This document shows positions 10,379-21,022 of a stretch of 64,000 nucleotides of DNA, in pieces. How positions within the stretch are numbered: position 1 is the stretch's first letter; each line of letters opens with the position of its first letter. This stretch comes from Clavaria fumosa. Its lineage: Eukaryota > Basidiomycota > Agaricomycetes > Agaricales > Clavariaceae. The stretch spans positions 3,472,001 through 3,536,000 of the forward strand of contig OX637794.1 in NCBI GenBank assembly GCA_951802425.1, in the 5' to 3' direction. The translations under genes were made by a program, and so were the position numbers. The notes below the pieces were generated by a model. The model was not told the origin of the DNA and made no database searches. It saw nothing but the letters and a program-made list of their open reading frames with translations.

Positions 10379-12129
10379 GTGTCTAGGACCGCATGGGCTT
10401 CCTGGATTATTATTCCAGGGATGCTTTTCCCTTCATGAAGGGTACAAGGTATGCAGAGCACCTCATCTCCCTTTTTATTCTCAGAGAAGATCAGGTCCTC
10501 CCTGATCTTAAAACTGGTGTAGTTTCCCAGTTTTTCCAAAATTATTTTGAACAGGCGATCCTGTTCATAGCCATCACGGATGCTTTGCAGCATCCTGCTA
10601 TCCCCCCCTTCCACGCGGGGCCTTAAGGGCACAAGTGTCTCGTCCCTCACATCCCCGTCCACTTGGGGCACAGGCAGCAGTTGCTCCTGCTCGGTCTCCT
10701 GGTCCGCGGCAGGTGCATGCACCTCCTCCAGGCATCTGTGGGGCAATTCGTCCCCTTCAGGGTCAAGGCGAACGTCTGCCTTCATGTACTTGTGATCTGG
10801 ATGAATCTCATCTGTCGTGTCACTCATATGGTAATGCGAAAGGCCATCCACAACCTTGTTGCTCTCGCCCTTAATGTAAGTGATGGAGTAGTCAAACCTC
10901 TCCATATATTCCATCCACCTGGCCTGCCGGCCAGACAAGCACGTTTGGTTCTTAAAGAACCCCAGCGCTTCGTGGTCTGTGACCACATTGATTCGTCTAC
11001 CAAGGAGTTTATCCTCCCATTTCTGTAGTGATTCAACAATCACTAAGGCCTCCCAGTCCCAAGTTTTATAACTAAACTGGGCCGGGCTGAATCTCTTAGA
11101 CATAAACCCTGCCAGATGGCAGGTTTCCCAAGTCTTTCCCTGGCCATACATGGCCCCTACACCTGACACTGAGGTGTCGCACACGAGCCATATTGGCTCC
11201 TGTACCACTGCATCTACCAGGCGTAATATTGGTGTTTTACACGCCAATGCCTCAATCATCTCCATGCACTTGTCATGGAGTGGTCTCCAGTGAAACATTT
11301 GCATTTCACTACACAGACTGGCCAAGGGGCCAGTATAAGCAGACAAATCAGGCATGAACTGTCTGATGTACTGTACTAATCTGAGGAACCTCTGTACCTC
11401 ATTACTTGTTGGTGTTTTCCAGTTATGGATTTTATCCATTTTATCCACTGTGACATGGATTCCTCGGGCATCTATAATATGCCCTAAGCAATCTACACTC
11501 TTCGTGTATAGCGAGCACTTCTTCTTGCTCAAGAAAAGGCTCGCACCTTTGAGGGTCTCAAAGACTGTTTTTAAGTGACATTCATGGTCCTCCAAGGTCT
11601 TGGAGAAGATGAATACATCGTCTAAGTACACATGCACGTACTTTCCCAACTGATGACAAAATATGTGTGTCATCAGGCGCTGGAAGGTAGCAGGGGCATT
11701 ACAATCCCCTATCTGCATCACCTGTGAGAACATGGTGCCCAAGATGGTTGTGAATGCCATCTTCCACACGTCCTCAGGCTCTACACGTACTTGCTCATAT
11801 GTGTCCGATAGGTCAATCTTTGACCTATACATGGCTCTAGCCACGTCCTGTCTGATCTGATCTTGATCAGGCAATGGGGTAATATTCCATACTGTGTTCG
11901 CATTCCATTTCTGGCAGTCTATGACTGTCCGTAGCAGCGGGTTCCGGCTGCTTTTTGGTATGCATAACATAGGAGCTGCTTGTGATGCTGCTCCTGCCTC
12001 CCACCAACCATTAGTAATATAACGGTTCACTTTCTCAAGGAATTGTTCCTTGAATGCCTCAGCACACTGAGGCAGGTAATAATTATAGACTTTCTTTTTG
12101 TCTATTACAGGTATGCGGTGGTTTACCAC
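10363..12129 (-). pseudogene. Family B reverse transcriptase and RNase H (B2)
   Basis: This open stretch of 588 codons holds the RT palm with VIDCQKWNANT, SKIDLSDTYEQV (first catalytic Asp) and VYLDDVFIFS (YLDD box). A connection region and RNase H follow (LVCDTSVSGVGAMYGQG, DWEALVIVESL, NVVTDHEALGFF). The CSLYTKSVDCLGH segment is the usual primer-grip region. It lies in the same frame as the gag and protease parts upstream, which suggests one original gag-pol polyprotein. The frame itself looks intact, but the element as a whole is dead because of stops and truncation on either side. Confidence 0.85.
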
Positions 12130-13203
12130 CTGAAATGGCAGCAGTCTGGGGGGAACTCCCCCAAAGAGCTCGGCATACCAGTTAAACCAGTACTCATGCC
12201 TGCCTTCGAGGTAGGCGTCATCTATCTTTACAGAGGCATTAGCCTCTCCCCCCTTCCAGGGCTCACCCTTATCCCAGGGGCCCGAGTGTAGTCAGCTCTT
12301 TTGAGCTTCCTTCCTTGGCGCATTCTTAGCCGATATACAGAGGCGTAACGCTTCCATCTCCTCACTGGGCAACATTGCCTGAAGGGTTTTCCCCTTTCCT
12401 TCGCCAATCCGGATTGCACGTTGGTGCACATCCAGTATCACATGGCAGTCATACATGAATGCCGTTCCAACTATGATATCATAGCAGTTGATGTTCGCTA
12501 TATCAAAATACTGGTCCTCCACCAGTATTCCTCCCAAATCCACCACTACACAGCATCCGTGTGTGATCGTTGATCAGCTGCCAATACAGCTGAGTTGGAT
12601 AGGAACTGGATTATTCAGTTGGAAGGTTGGTATCTTCATCACCCAGGCAAAGTCCAGGCTCATCAGGTCTGGGGTACTTCCTGAATCGAAAAGTGTGTAT
12701 GCTTTTACACCGTTCATGGTGATGTAGGCCGCAAGGCATTGCCTTGCCTCCTTTGTCACTTCCAGGCATGATCCCGTCCGTTCTTTCTAGATGTGCGCCT
12801 GGAACGGCCTGTCGTCGACATGGCCGATGCGTACTTCCGTCGCATAGAGGACCTCATCCTCCTCCACTTCCTGGTCGCTTTCCATCTCCTCCTCAAGCTC
12901 GTCTGAATCATACTGGTCCCTGCGACCAGCATAGTCATCTTCCGTGACTTCCTCTGGTGGGATTTCACCCTCCGGCTCCATCTTGCCTGGATCCTCTTGT
13001 AAGGCGTAGTTCCTTACATTTCCCCTAAAAGCCTCTGGCTTTCTCTGTGACTGAGGGCACACATTTGCGTAGTGCCCTGCCTTCCCGCATACATAGCATG
13101 TTAGAGGAGCTTTCCGCTCCTCTCCACCTCATACCCCAATCTTGGGCACCGCCTTAGGCGATTCTAGCCGGGGTTTGCTCCCTCCGGCTTGGGCGCGCTC
13201 GTC
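12130..13203 (-). pseudogene. Family B CCHC and protease region (B2)
   Basis: Read in the same frame as RT, this region holds a zinc-knuckle end (...NVCPQSQRKPEAFRG), an acidic linker rich in Glu and Asp (about 12850-12990) and an aspartic protease core with TLFDSGSTPDLMS. The protease C-terminal part contains YDIIVGTAFM. It is interrupted by a stop at 12784 and by TGA at 12574, where the sense codon was probably CGA (context SCIGS-stop-ST). These breaks and the shared frame mean a single gag-pol frame has decayed. Protease activity cannot be expected. Confidence 0.7.
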
Positions 13204-14895
13204 TCATGCATGGTTGATCCGCAGGGGAACAGGTTCCCCTGGCCTGCAGTCTGTGTGCAGCCGATATGGCTGCAGTCTCACAAACCTCTGCCCCACAGGT
13301 ACTCTACCTGTGGGCGGGTTTCCTTTGGGACCTGCCTGGTTCCCTGTCAAAGGCACTGCCCTCTGCTGCTGGAGGTAGTGGAGGGTCGCATCCACTTGGC
13401 AACTAGCATTGATAATATCCTCGACCGAGGATAACTCAATGCTAATTGCACGAGTTTTGAAGATGGCCTCCACCATCTTGTTAGGCAGTCCATTAAGGAA
13501 CTGCCTTTTCATTGTACTGGTGTCAGGTGGGGTGAGCATTCTCTCCACCGCCTGGACCAGTTCATTCCAGAATCCCAAGGTGCCCTTCGCCTTTGTAAAC
13601 TTCACCTGATAGAAGGCATCCACTGCCTTCTGGGCCATTACCTCAGTCAGGAACTGCTTAAACATAGCGGTTATCAATTCCTTGAAGGACCACCTTTGAG
13701 GAGCATGGGATAGACCCATTACTTCTTGGGTATACCAAGTAGCGGCTATTCCACTTAAGCGCGACCCCGCTAGCATAATGCGTTGGTGCTCCAACTGCGG
13801 GCTGACTACTCTATAGAAGTAGAAATAATTAAGGAGGCCATTGAGCCACCTTTCCCAGACAACGAGGTCATCTTGTCTGTCATAAAGCTCAGGGGGGTCA
13901 ATCTTAATCCCCTTAATCTCAGCTATTGCCTCAGGCAATAGTGAGGTTTTGTCTTGTATCATCACAAGGTAGCAATGTAATACATCACTCTGGTAGTTTG
14001 TAGAACTCGGGGATACTTCCTGAGTAATCTCCCACTCCTTCTGGGGCGGTTCCATCCATCCAAACAGGCCCATCTGGCCCATTGGCTCTTGCTGACCCAG
14101 CTGTGGGTAGCGCAACATAGGCCATGGCTCTGGCCCTGCTGTTTCTCGAGGGCCGCCGCCCTCCATTCCTGGTTCGCCAGGGGTTCGAGAACCGTCCACG
14201 CAGCTCTCCCTTCGCCACCCCTCCTCGCAGTCGGCTGGTGCCGACCATCCGGCCTCCGGGGCTATTCCTAAGAGCGCCTGACTCAGCGGGGCAAGCCCTA
14301 CCTCAGGTTCCAACGATTCACAGTGTTGCTGCTCGCTAGCATGGTTCCCTGCTCATCTAGCGAGTCCAACACCTGCCTAACGTGGGTAGCTTCCTTGCTT
14401 AGCTGTTGCCAGATCGTGGCCTGGCGGTTTTTCATCGCCCTTACGAGAGCCTCAAACTCTTTGTCCTGGCAGGATAGTTCCACCTGAATATCCGAGAGTC
14501 TCTTGGCTACAGCGTTAGCTCGCACTATCGCTGTGGGCTCGTCTCCACTATTGGAGGGAGCCTGTGAGCTTGACTGCTCTCATGGCCACCTGTTGCGGGT
14601 TTCTAAGGGCTCTCTGCCCTTTGCTTTTGAAGGCCCAGCCTTCTCGAACGATGGCGCTTCGCCAGTGACTTGGCATGTTGTGGCGCCCTCCTCGTGGCGA
14701 TTGCCATGTGTTGACAGTGTTTCAGACCTAGCGCCGTCATCAGGGGCTGGTGACGCCACATCAGCCCTTAGCAGGGGTTCACCGCTGGGCTCGACAGAGG
14801 GTCCTATTCCCTCTGGCTGTGTGACGCCTGTGTCGTGCAGAGGTCCTACCAAGGGAGGAGTTTCTCCTCCCTTCCTGTTGCATTTCTTTTGTGCA
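13204..14895 (-). pseudogene. Family B gag (B2), interrupted by element D2
   Basis: The main gag frame (14313 to 13204) contains PPELYDRQDDLVVWERWLNG, WYTQEVMGLSHAP and FWNELVQAVERML, a capsid-like retrotransposon gag domain. The N-terminal part (14895 to 14300) matches B1. A TGA near 14580 stands where B1 has CGA, and a frame slip near 14300 separates the two parts. The first eight codons lie far away at 22936-22960 because the 8-kb element D2 inserted between codons 8 and 9. It should bind element RNA and form particles in an intact element; this copy is dead. Confidence 0.75.
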
Positions 14896-15615
14896 TGTTA
14901 CGACCCCATCCGCTTGCATAAGCATGATCCCCACTCCGGACTCCAGGCTCCGTACCAACTCCGATCTGCTCCACCATAACTCCATGTGCTCCACTCCACA
15001 CCTTCATCGGACTTTACTCCACTGGCCTTCGGACCATTTGGACTTCATTCTAGAACATTCTCCCTCCATCCCTTCGTTCTGTTTACCATTGAGAGGATAC
15101 CCTTGACCCATGGGAGTTGCTTTTTGTTGTTGCTTCTTTGTTCCATGAAAATTGCACAGGCACATGTGGTGAAACTCTCCTAGTAATTTGATATGTACAT
15201 TGTTTCACATTACTCCTATACTCTGTCCTTGCAGTATAAGTTTCCACCTGTATCTCCCTGCTCCTCAGTTCGAATATTAATGTCTCTTGATCCTAAAAAC
15301 ATCTCTGAGCTTTCATCCTCATCGTCCTCGACATTCTCCACATCATCCGACCAACTCCGACCAACTCCGATGGACTCCGATCAACTTCGGAGTTTTGACT
15401 TACATTCTGATCCTCTCTTAGGTATTGTTCTTGTTTGATAAATAGGGACAAGTATATACGTGGTGGCACAACACATACATTGAGGCTGCAGTCCCATAAG
15501 TCTCCTTCCTTTTGTTTACTTCTCCATTTCTCTGATATCAGACTCCGACCAGACTCCAATAGAACATCTCCGCTCCGCTAACCCCTATGCCGCTAACCTT
15601 GTTAGGACTGTGACA
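14896..15615 (+). mobile_element. Family D 5' LTR (copy D2)
   Basis: A 720-bp LTR from TGTTACGACCCC to ACTGTGACA. Its partner is at 22211-22935. The flanking 5-mers are GTGCA (14891-14895) and GTGCG (22936-22940), a target-site duplication differing by one CpG change. I do not see a canonical TGG-type primer-binding site next to it: the sequence after the LTR is GTATATTCGAACTTC. Confidence 0.9.
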
Positions 15616-15655
15616 GTATATTCGAACTTCAAACCTCGTATATACAAACTCAACA

Positions 15656-16828
15656 ATGCCTACTACATGATCCAGTGCTCGACTTCCACCTCCTGTTGCC
15701 GACAATGTCGACATTCCAGAACCGGCTGACAATACTCTGACTCCGAGTGTGTCCGGACCCCCAGACCATGACAAAGAGTCAGACCTGTTGGTCACTGACG
15801 ACAATGACAAGCTAAATGAACCTCCGACACCTCGAGCCGAACACGAACTAACTCCGGTGCATCTCATTCAGAAGATTGACACCAACAAGTGCCCGGAGAT
15901 GGTTAAACCATGCGACCCCGATACCTTCGATGGCTTGGACCCTAAGAAGTTGAAAAGCTTCTTGGTCCAATGTCAATTGAACTTCCTTGATCACCCTAGA
16001 GTGTTCAAGTCTGATTCTCATAAGGTACGCTATGTCCTTTCCTTTCTCCAGGGCTTCGCCCTGGAATGGTTCGAACCAATGATCCTGGATGGCGAAGGCC
16101 ATCTGGTCCTTTCGAACTATAAGATGTTCGTTGCTCAACTTACAGAGAACTTTGGTCTGTATGACACGATCCGCAAGGCGGAGTTCAAACTTGAGTGCCT
16201 CCGGATGTGTGAGGACCAAAAGTTGACGAAATACACCATTTTGTTCAACAGATTCGCATCCATTGTCCATTGGGATGAATATGCATTGCAGCAGCAGTTC
16301 TACAAAGGACTTGCCAGCCGCATCAAGGACGAACTGGCCCGCATTAACCATGCGGACACACTCCACAGACTCCGCGAGCAAGCCAGTGCGATCGATGGCC
16401 GTTATTGGGCTTGGCAGCAGGAGATCTCTCGGGACTCCGTTAAGACTCTGACGCCTAACAACACCATTAAAAAGGAGACTTTGGATAGTTCCAAGTCCCC
16501 AAACACTTCCAGCGCTAATACCAAGTCCAAGAAACCATCGGAAAAGCGTCTGGTGAACTCCAGTTCAATTTCCGGGAACTCCATTCCAAAGGCCGCTGAG
16601 GGCTCCACTGTCTCCGGTAGCTCCAGTGACACAAAGAAGGCTCATCTGGGTCAGGATGGAAAACTGACTCCAGAGGAACACCAATGGTGTTTCGATAATA
16701 ATCTGTGCCTATTCTGTGGAATAGCAGGCCACAAAGCCAACGAATGTTGTAAGCGGACCTCATGGGCCAGTGCCAGCGCCACACGAATCACCTCTGATGG
16801 AGATGACTCTGTGCCAAAAAAAGATTGA
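15656..16828 (+). pseudogene. Family D gag (D2) with an early stop
   Basis: ATG 15656 lies 40 bp after the LTR. Codon 5 is TGA (15668); copy D3 has TGG (Trp) there. After this stop the frame is open to 16828. It holds a capsid-like gag domain (FDGLDPKKLKSFLVQCQLNF, LEWFEPMILDGEG, QLTENFG), a Ser/Thr/Lys-rich linker and a CCHC zinc knuckle, CLFCGIAGHKANEC (CX2CX4HX4C), near the C-terminus. It belongs to the gag type found in many mushroom Ty3/gypsy elements. A downstream ATG could still give a shortened protein, but normal Gag is not expected. Confidence 0.85.
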
Positions 16829-17489
16829 GCAGCCCAGAGAGCACAGTACGACTCTCCGGCTGCTCCGACTCCGATCGTACTAAACCGATACTCGATACCC
16901 TTTCCTTTCATCGTTCTCTTTCTCTTCTTGCCTCCTCTCCTTCTATTTCTTCTCTGTTCAAAGCCATGATAGACTCCAGCACTGAACTTTGTTTCATTGA
17001 TGCCAAGTTTGCTTCTCGTTTCCGTCTTCCAAGAACTCCGGTGACCCCTCGGGAGGTCGTTTTTATTATGGGACCACCTCTGTATCGGTTACTGAAGCGG
17101 TCTGGTTATCCATTCGGCTCTCTGCCATGGATCCGACCAACATCTTGTGTGTAATTACCAATCTTGATTCCTCTAGTGATGTGATCTTGGGAATGAATTG
17201 GCTGTTCCAAAACAACCCGCTGGTTGACTGGACTACTGGCCAGATAAAGCCCAGACCATCTACTAATGAGGAAAAAACTCCGAAATCTGATCTGGAAGGT
17301 GCACCGGCCAGCACTCTCCATTCTGTCTCTCTGTCCACCTCTGTCCCTCTGTCTGTCTCCTCTCTGTGTGCTCCGGTTCAAATGTCGTCTGCAGCAACTC
17401 CGAACCAAGCCCGGACTCCGTCTCCATCTCTGCTTCCGTCTCCGTCTTTGACTCTGTCTCTGACCTTTCCATCTACTCCGTCTCTCTAG
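16825..17489 (+). pseudogene. Family D protease region (D2), frame-disrupted
   Basis: The protease is split over two frames. The first (16825-17154) holds MIDSSTELCFIDAKFASRF, where the usual DSG/DTG active-site triplet reads DSS. The second (from 17127) holds DVILGMNWLFQNNPLVDW, the conserved C-terminal half. A TAG at 17487 then separates it from RT in the same frame. A C/T-rich tract (about 17320-17480) encodes a Ser/Pro/Leu linker and may have slipped. Protease function is lost. Confidence 0.7.
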
Positions 17490-20400
17490 GAGACACCCAA
17501 GTTTTCCTTTGTGAATGCTGCTGCATTCACCACGGCTTGTGGACTTTGCAGGTCCCAAGTCTTTGGCATGACATTGTCAAGCGAGTCCGTGCATGCGGCC
17601 TCCACTTCGTTCAATGTCCCCGACACCACCCCCCAGGATCTCCTCTCCGTTCTGGAGGATTACAGGGACTTTCCAGATGTCTTCAGTAAAAAGAAGGCAG
17701 ACACCCTTGCTCCCCATCGACCGTATGATCTAAAAATCAACCTGCTGGAAGGCCAATCCCCTCCACCAGGTGCAGTCTATTCTCTGTCACAGTCCGAACT
17801 CAGCGAACTCTGCGAGTTTCTGGATGAGCACCTCTGCATCAGATTTATCTGTCCAAGCCGTTCTCCGCATGGAGCACCTGTGCTCTTTGTCCAGAAGAAG
17901 AACAGAATGCTCCGATTATGCATTGATTTCTGTGGTCTCAATAAATTGACCAAGAAAGACCGTTATCCGCTTCCGCTGACTAAAGATCTTCTCGATGTTC
18001 CAGGAAAAGCCCGAATCTATACAAAACTCGACCTCCGACACACGTATCACCTGGTCCGTATCGCTGAGGGTGACGAATGGAAGACCGCATTCCGCACCCG
18101 ATATGGATCCTTTGAATGGTGTGTGATGCCTTTCAGGCTCAAAAACGCGCCCGCCACATTCCAGCACTTTATGAACAACATATTCTCCGACCTCCTCAAC
18201 ACATTCATGGTCATCTACCTTGACAACATCCTCATTTACTCCGAGGATCCGAAACAACATGTTGAGCACATCCAAGAGGTACTCCGAAGGCTCCGGAAGA
18301 ACAGTCTCTTCCTGAACCCAGCTAAGTGTGAATTTCACGCTGAAACTGTGGAGTATCTTGGATTTGTTTTATCTCCGTCCAGACTTTCTATGGACACAGC
18401 TAAAGTGAAAACTATATGGGATTGGCCGATTCCGCGGAAGGTCAAGGATGTCCAGTCCTTCCTTGGGTTCGCCAATTTCTACTACTGCTTCGTCCATGGC
18501 TATTCCGAGATTGTTGCTCTGATGAACCGCTTGACACATAAAAACATCGAGTGGCATTGGTCCAGCGATTGCCAGTCCGTGTTTGACTATCTGAAAACCG
18601 CGTTCTCCATGGCTCCGATCCTCTCGCACTTCATTCCTGGAGCTCCGCTGATAGTCGGAATGGACGCCTCGGACTACGCTGTCGCCACAATACTCTCTAT
18701 GGTTGCCTCCGATGGTGAAGTCCATCCTATCGCTTTTCATTCCCGCACCCTAGGCATCTCTGAACTGAACTATGACACCCATGATAAGGAACTCCTCGCT
18801 ATATTTGAGGTGTTTACTGCTTGGAGACACTATCTCGAAGGTTCTGAAATTCCGGTCAACGTTGTTACTGACGATAAGAACCTCGAGTACTTCTCCACAG
18901 TCTGCCTGCTCACCCAGTGTCAAGCCAGGTGGTCGGAGTTCCTTTCCCAGTTCAATTTCATGATCCAATTCTGCCCTGGGTGCCTCGGAATGAAACCCGA
19001 TGCGTTGACTAGACGTTGGGACATCTATCCCAAAGAGGGGGATAGCGACTATGCCCACGTCAATCTGCAAAACCTCCGGCCGATGTTCTCCAGCGAACAA
19101 TTGATATCGTCTCTCCAAGCTTCGTCACTTTATGTACCCACACTCCGCGCGTCATTTGTGATTGATGATCATCAACTCCGAGAGGACATCTGGTCTGGAC
19201 TCTTGCTCGATCCTGTGATTGTCCCAATCCTAGAAGACCTCCGCTCGAACTCTGTGGACCCTAAGTGGTCCATGGACGACAACAGACTTCTCCGTGAGCA
19301 CAGACAGATTTATGTACCGGACATCAATGACCTCCAACTCTGTGTTTTATGCGCGAGACATGATCACCCGCTCACCAGACATTTTGGTCAGACCAAGACT
19401 ACAGCCTTGGTCTTCAGGGATTATACCTGGCTGAAACTCCGAGGATTTGTATCAGACTTTTGCAAATCTTGCACGACTTGTGGTAGGGCGAAAGCCCCTC
19501 AGCATAAGCTGTATGGAACGCTCAAGCAGCTACCCATACCCGAGAAACCGTGGAATTCTATTTCAATGGATTTCATCGAGCGACTCCCTGAGAGCTCCGG
19601 TTTTACTGCAATATTGGTGGTTGTTGATAGGTTTACGAAGCAGGGGATCTTCATCCCGATGACTGACGAAGTGAACTCCATGGAGTTAGCCCATCTGTTT
19701 GTATTCCATGTCTTCTCGAAACATGGAGTTCCGTCGCATGTCACCTCCGATTGCGGCTCCGAGTTCGTGTCCCATTTTTTTCGCTCGTTGGGTAAAGTCC
19801 TGGACATGACTTTACACTTCACCTCCAGATATCATCCGGAGGGTGATGGACAGATGGAGCAGACTAACCAGACGTTGGAACAGTACCTCCGTTGTTACTG
19901 CAATTACCAGCAGGACAACTGGTCGCAGCTTCTGCCCCTAGCTGAGTTTGCCTACAACAATGCTCCAAGTGCCACCACTGGGGTTTCTCCGTTCTTTGCG
20001 AACAAGGGCTATCACCCAAATATGTCGGTATTCCCCGAATGCGAAGTAACTTTGATCCGTGCCCAAGAACTCGCTGTAGACTTGGATCAGCTGCACCAAG
20101 AACTCCGTAACCAAATTGCTGAAGTGCAGAGTCGCTATCAGGGTCCAGTGGACAACCGTCGGACTCCAGCACTGGAGTTTAAGGTCGGAAACCGAGTCTA
20201 CATTAAGGTGAAGTTTTTCCGTATGACCAGACCCTCCAAAAAACTCTCCGACAAGTTCCTCAGACCTTTCAAAATCATCGGAGAGGCCAGTTCGCACTCC
20301 TTCGTACTCCGACTCCCCGACGCTGTGCGAGCCGTCCACCCCATCTTCCACATTTCCATGCTGGAGCCAGTCACTCCGAATACAATTCTGAATCGTACCA

Positions 20401-20645
20401 TCTCCCCGCCTCCTCCGGTAGAGATTGACAGAGACCTAGAGCACAAAATCTCCGAAGTGCTCGACTCCAAGATCGACAAACGCCGCACCTGCAAACTCCT
20501 ATACCTGGTGCAGTGGTCCGGATACGAAGGAACCGATGAGGAAACATCCTGGCTCCCTGCTACCAAACTTGTTCATGCCTCTGAGGCTGTTTCGGATTTC
20601 CACCAAGCTTATCCGAACAAGCCCGGACCTCTCAATACCCTCTAG
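17490..20645 (+). CDS. Family D pol: RT, RNase H, integrase, chromodomain (D2)
   Basis: The frame is open for about 1050 codons. From the codon at 17511 as residue 1, RT spans about residues 90-280, with KLDLRHTYHLV and a YLDN box at residues 236-239 (18216-18227). The family motif is YLDD, so the second catalytic Asp is replaced by Asn. RNase H motifs are MDASDYAVATIL, KELLAIFEV and VVTDDKNLEYF. The integrase has a zinc-binding HDHPLTRHFG...CKSCTTC and the triad Asp687, Asp747, Glu783 (36 residues between the last two). The chromodomain (LLYLVQWSGYEGTDEETSW) is near the C-terminus. It resembles the widespread Tf2-type mushroom Ty3/gypsy pol. It is catalytically impaired by the Asn change and lacks a linked protease frame. 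Confidence 0.9.
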   Translation, partial: ETPKFSFVNAAAFTTACGLCRSQVFGMTLSSESVHAASTSFNVPDTTPQDLLSVLEDYRDFPDVFSKKKADTLAPHRPYDLKINLLEGQSPPPGAVYSLSQSELSELCEFLDEHLCIRFICPSRSPHGAPVLFVQKKNRMLRLCIDFCGLNKLTKKDRYPLPLTKDLLDVPGKARIYTKLDLRHTYHLVRIAEGDEWKTAFRTRYGSFEWCVMPFRLKNAPATFQHFMNNIFSDLLNTFMVIYLDNILIYSEDPKQHVEHIQEVLRRLRKNSLFLNPAKCEFHAETVEYLGFVLSPSRLSMDTAKVKTIWDWPIPRKVKDVQSFLGFANFYYCFVHGYSEIVALMNRLTHKNIEWHWSSDCQSVFDYLKTAFSMAPILSHFIPGAPLIVGMDASDYAVATILSMVASDGEVHPIAFHSRTLGISELNYDTHDKELLAIFEVFTAWRHYLEGSEIPVNVVTDDKNLEYFSTVCLLTQCQARWSEFLSQFNFMIQFCPGCLGMKPDALTRRWDIYPKEGDSDYAHVNLQNLRPMFSSEQLISSLQASSLYVPTLRASFVIDDHQLREDIWSGLLLDPVIVPILEDLRSNSVDPKWSMDDNRLLREHRQIYVPDINDLQLCVLCARHDHPLTRHFGQTKTTALVFRDYTWLKLRGFVSDFCKSCTTCGRAKAPQHKLYGTLKQLPIPEKPWNSISMDFIERLPESSGFTAILVVVDRFTKQGIFIPMTDEVNSMELAHLFVFHVFSKHGVPSHVTSDCGSEFVSHFFRSLGKVLDMTLHFTSRYHPEGDGQMEQTNQTLEQYLRCYCNYQQDNWSQLLPLAEFAYNNAPSATTGVSPFFANKGYHPNMSVFPECEVTLIRAQELAVDLDQLHQELRNQIAEVQSRYQGPVDNRRTPALEFKVGNRVYIKVKFFRMTRPSKKLSDKFLRPFKIIGEASSHSFVLRLPDAVRAVHPIFHISMLEPVTPNTILNRTISPPPPVEIDRDLEHKISEVLDSKIDKRRTCKLLYLVQWSGYEGTDEETSWLPATKLVHASEAVSDFHQAYPNKPGPLNTL

Positions 20646-21022
20646 ACCTTTCTCTGTTCACTCCGATACCCCAAAATTTCTCTTATGCTTTTATTTACAT
20701 ACATTTTCCATTCTATACAACTCCATCTCTTTTCTCCATCTTCTCTGAAACCAAAAAAAAAAAATCTGTACTTCCATCTCTCCGTCTCTCCGTCTCTCTC
20801 TGTTCCTTTCTCTGAAAACTCTGAAAACTCTGAACTTTTTATTTTTTCTCCCAAGTCCGACTCCGAATCTCTCTTCATCTTCTCCGTCTTGTCTTACTTT
20901 ATTTTCCTTTCACTCCACTTACTTTTCACTCAAGTTCAAAGATAAAAAACAATATAAATTATGAAAAGAAAACAATATAAAAGAAACAATAAATACAATG
21001 TAGATTATTATTTTTATTTATT
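20646..21022. other. Spacer between family D pol and the antisense ORF
   Basis: It separates two convergent frames: pol ends at 20645 (+) and the antisense ORF ends at 21023 (-). It contains CTCCGTCTCT repeats, an A10-type run near 20755 and an AT-rich end (20940-21020). It would supply the 3' end of the antisense transcript. No gene is seen. Confidence 0.5.

Noticed and set aside
13204..14313. B2 as an autonomous active element
   Set aside because: Stops in gag, the CCHC-to-protease region and integrase, a frame slip before integrase, loss of the 3' LTR and the D2 insertion in gag.
15193..15438. Open frames shared by all family D LTRs (about 81 codons)
   Set aside because: They lie wholly within the LTR; the stop positions vary among D1, D2 and the solo LTR, and there is no motif. 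Sequence identity is explained by LTR homology.
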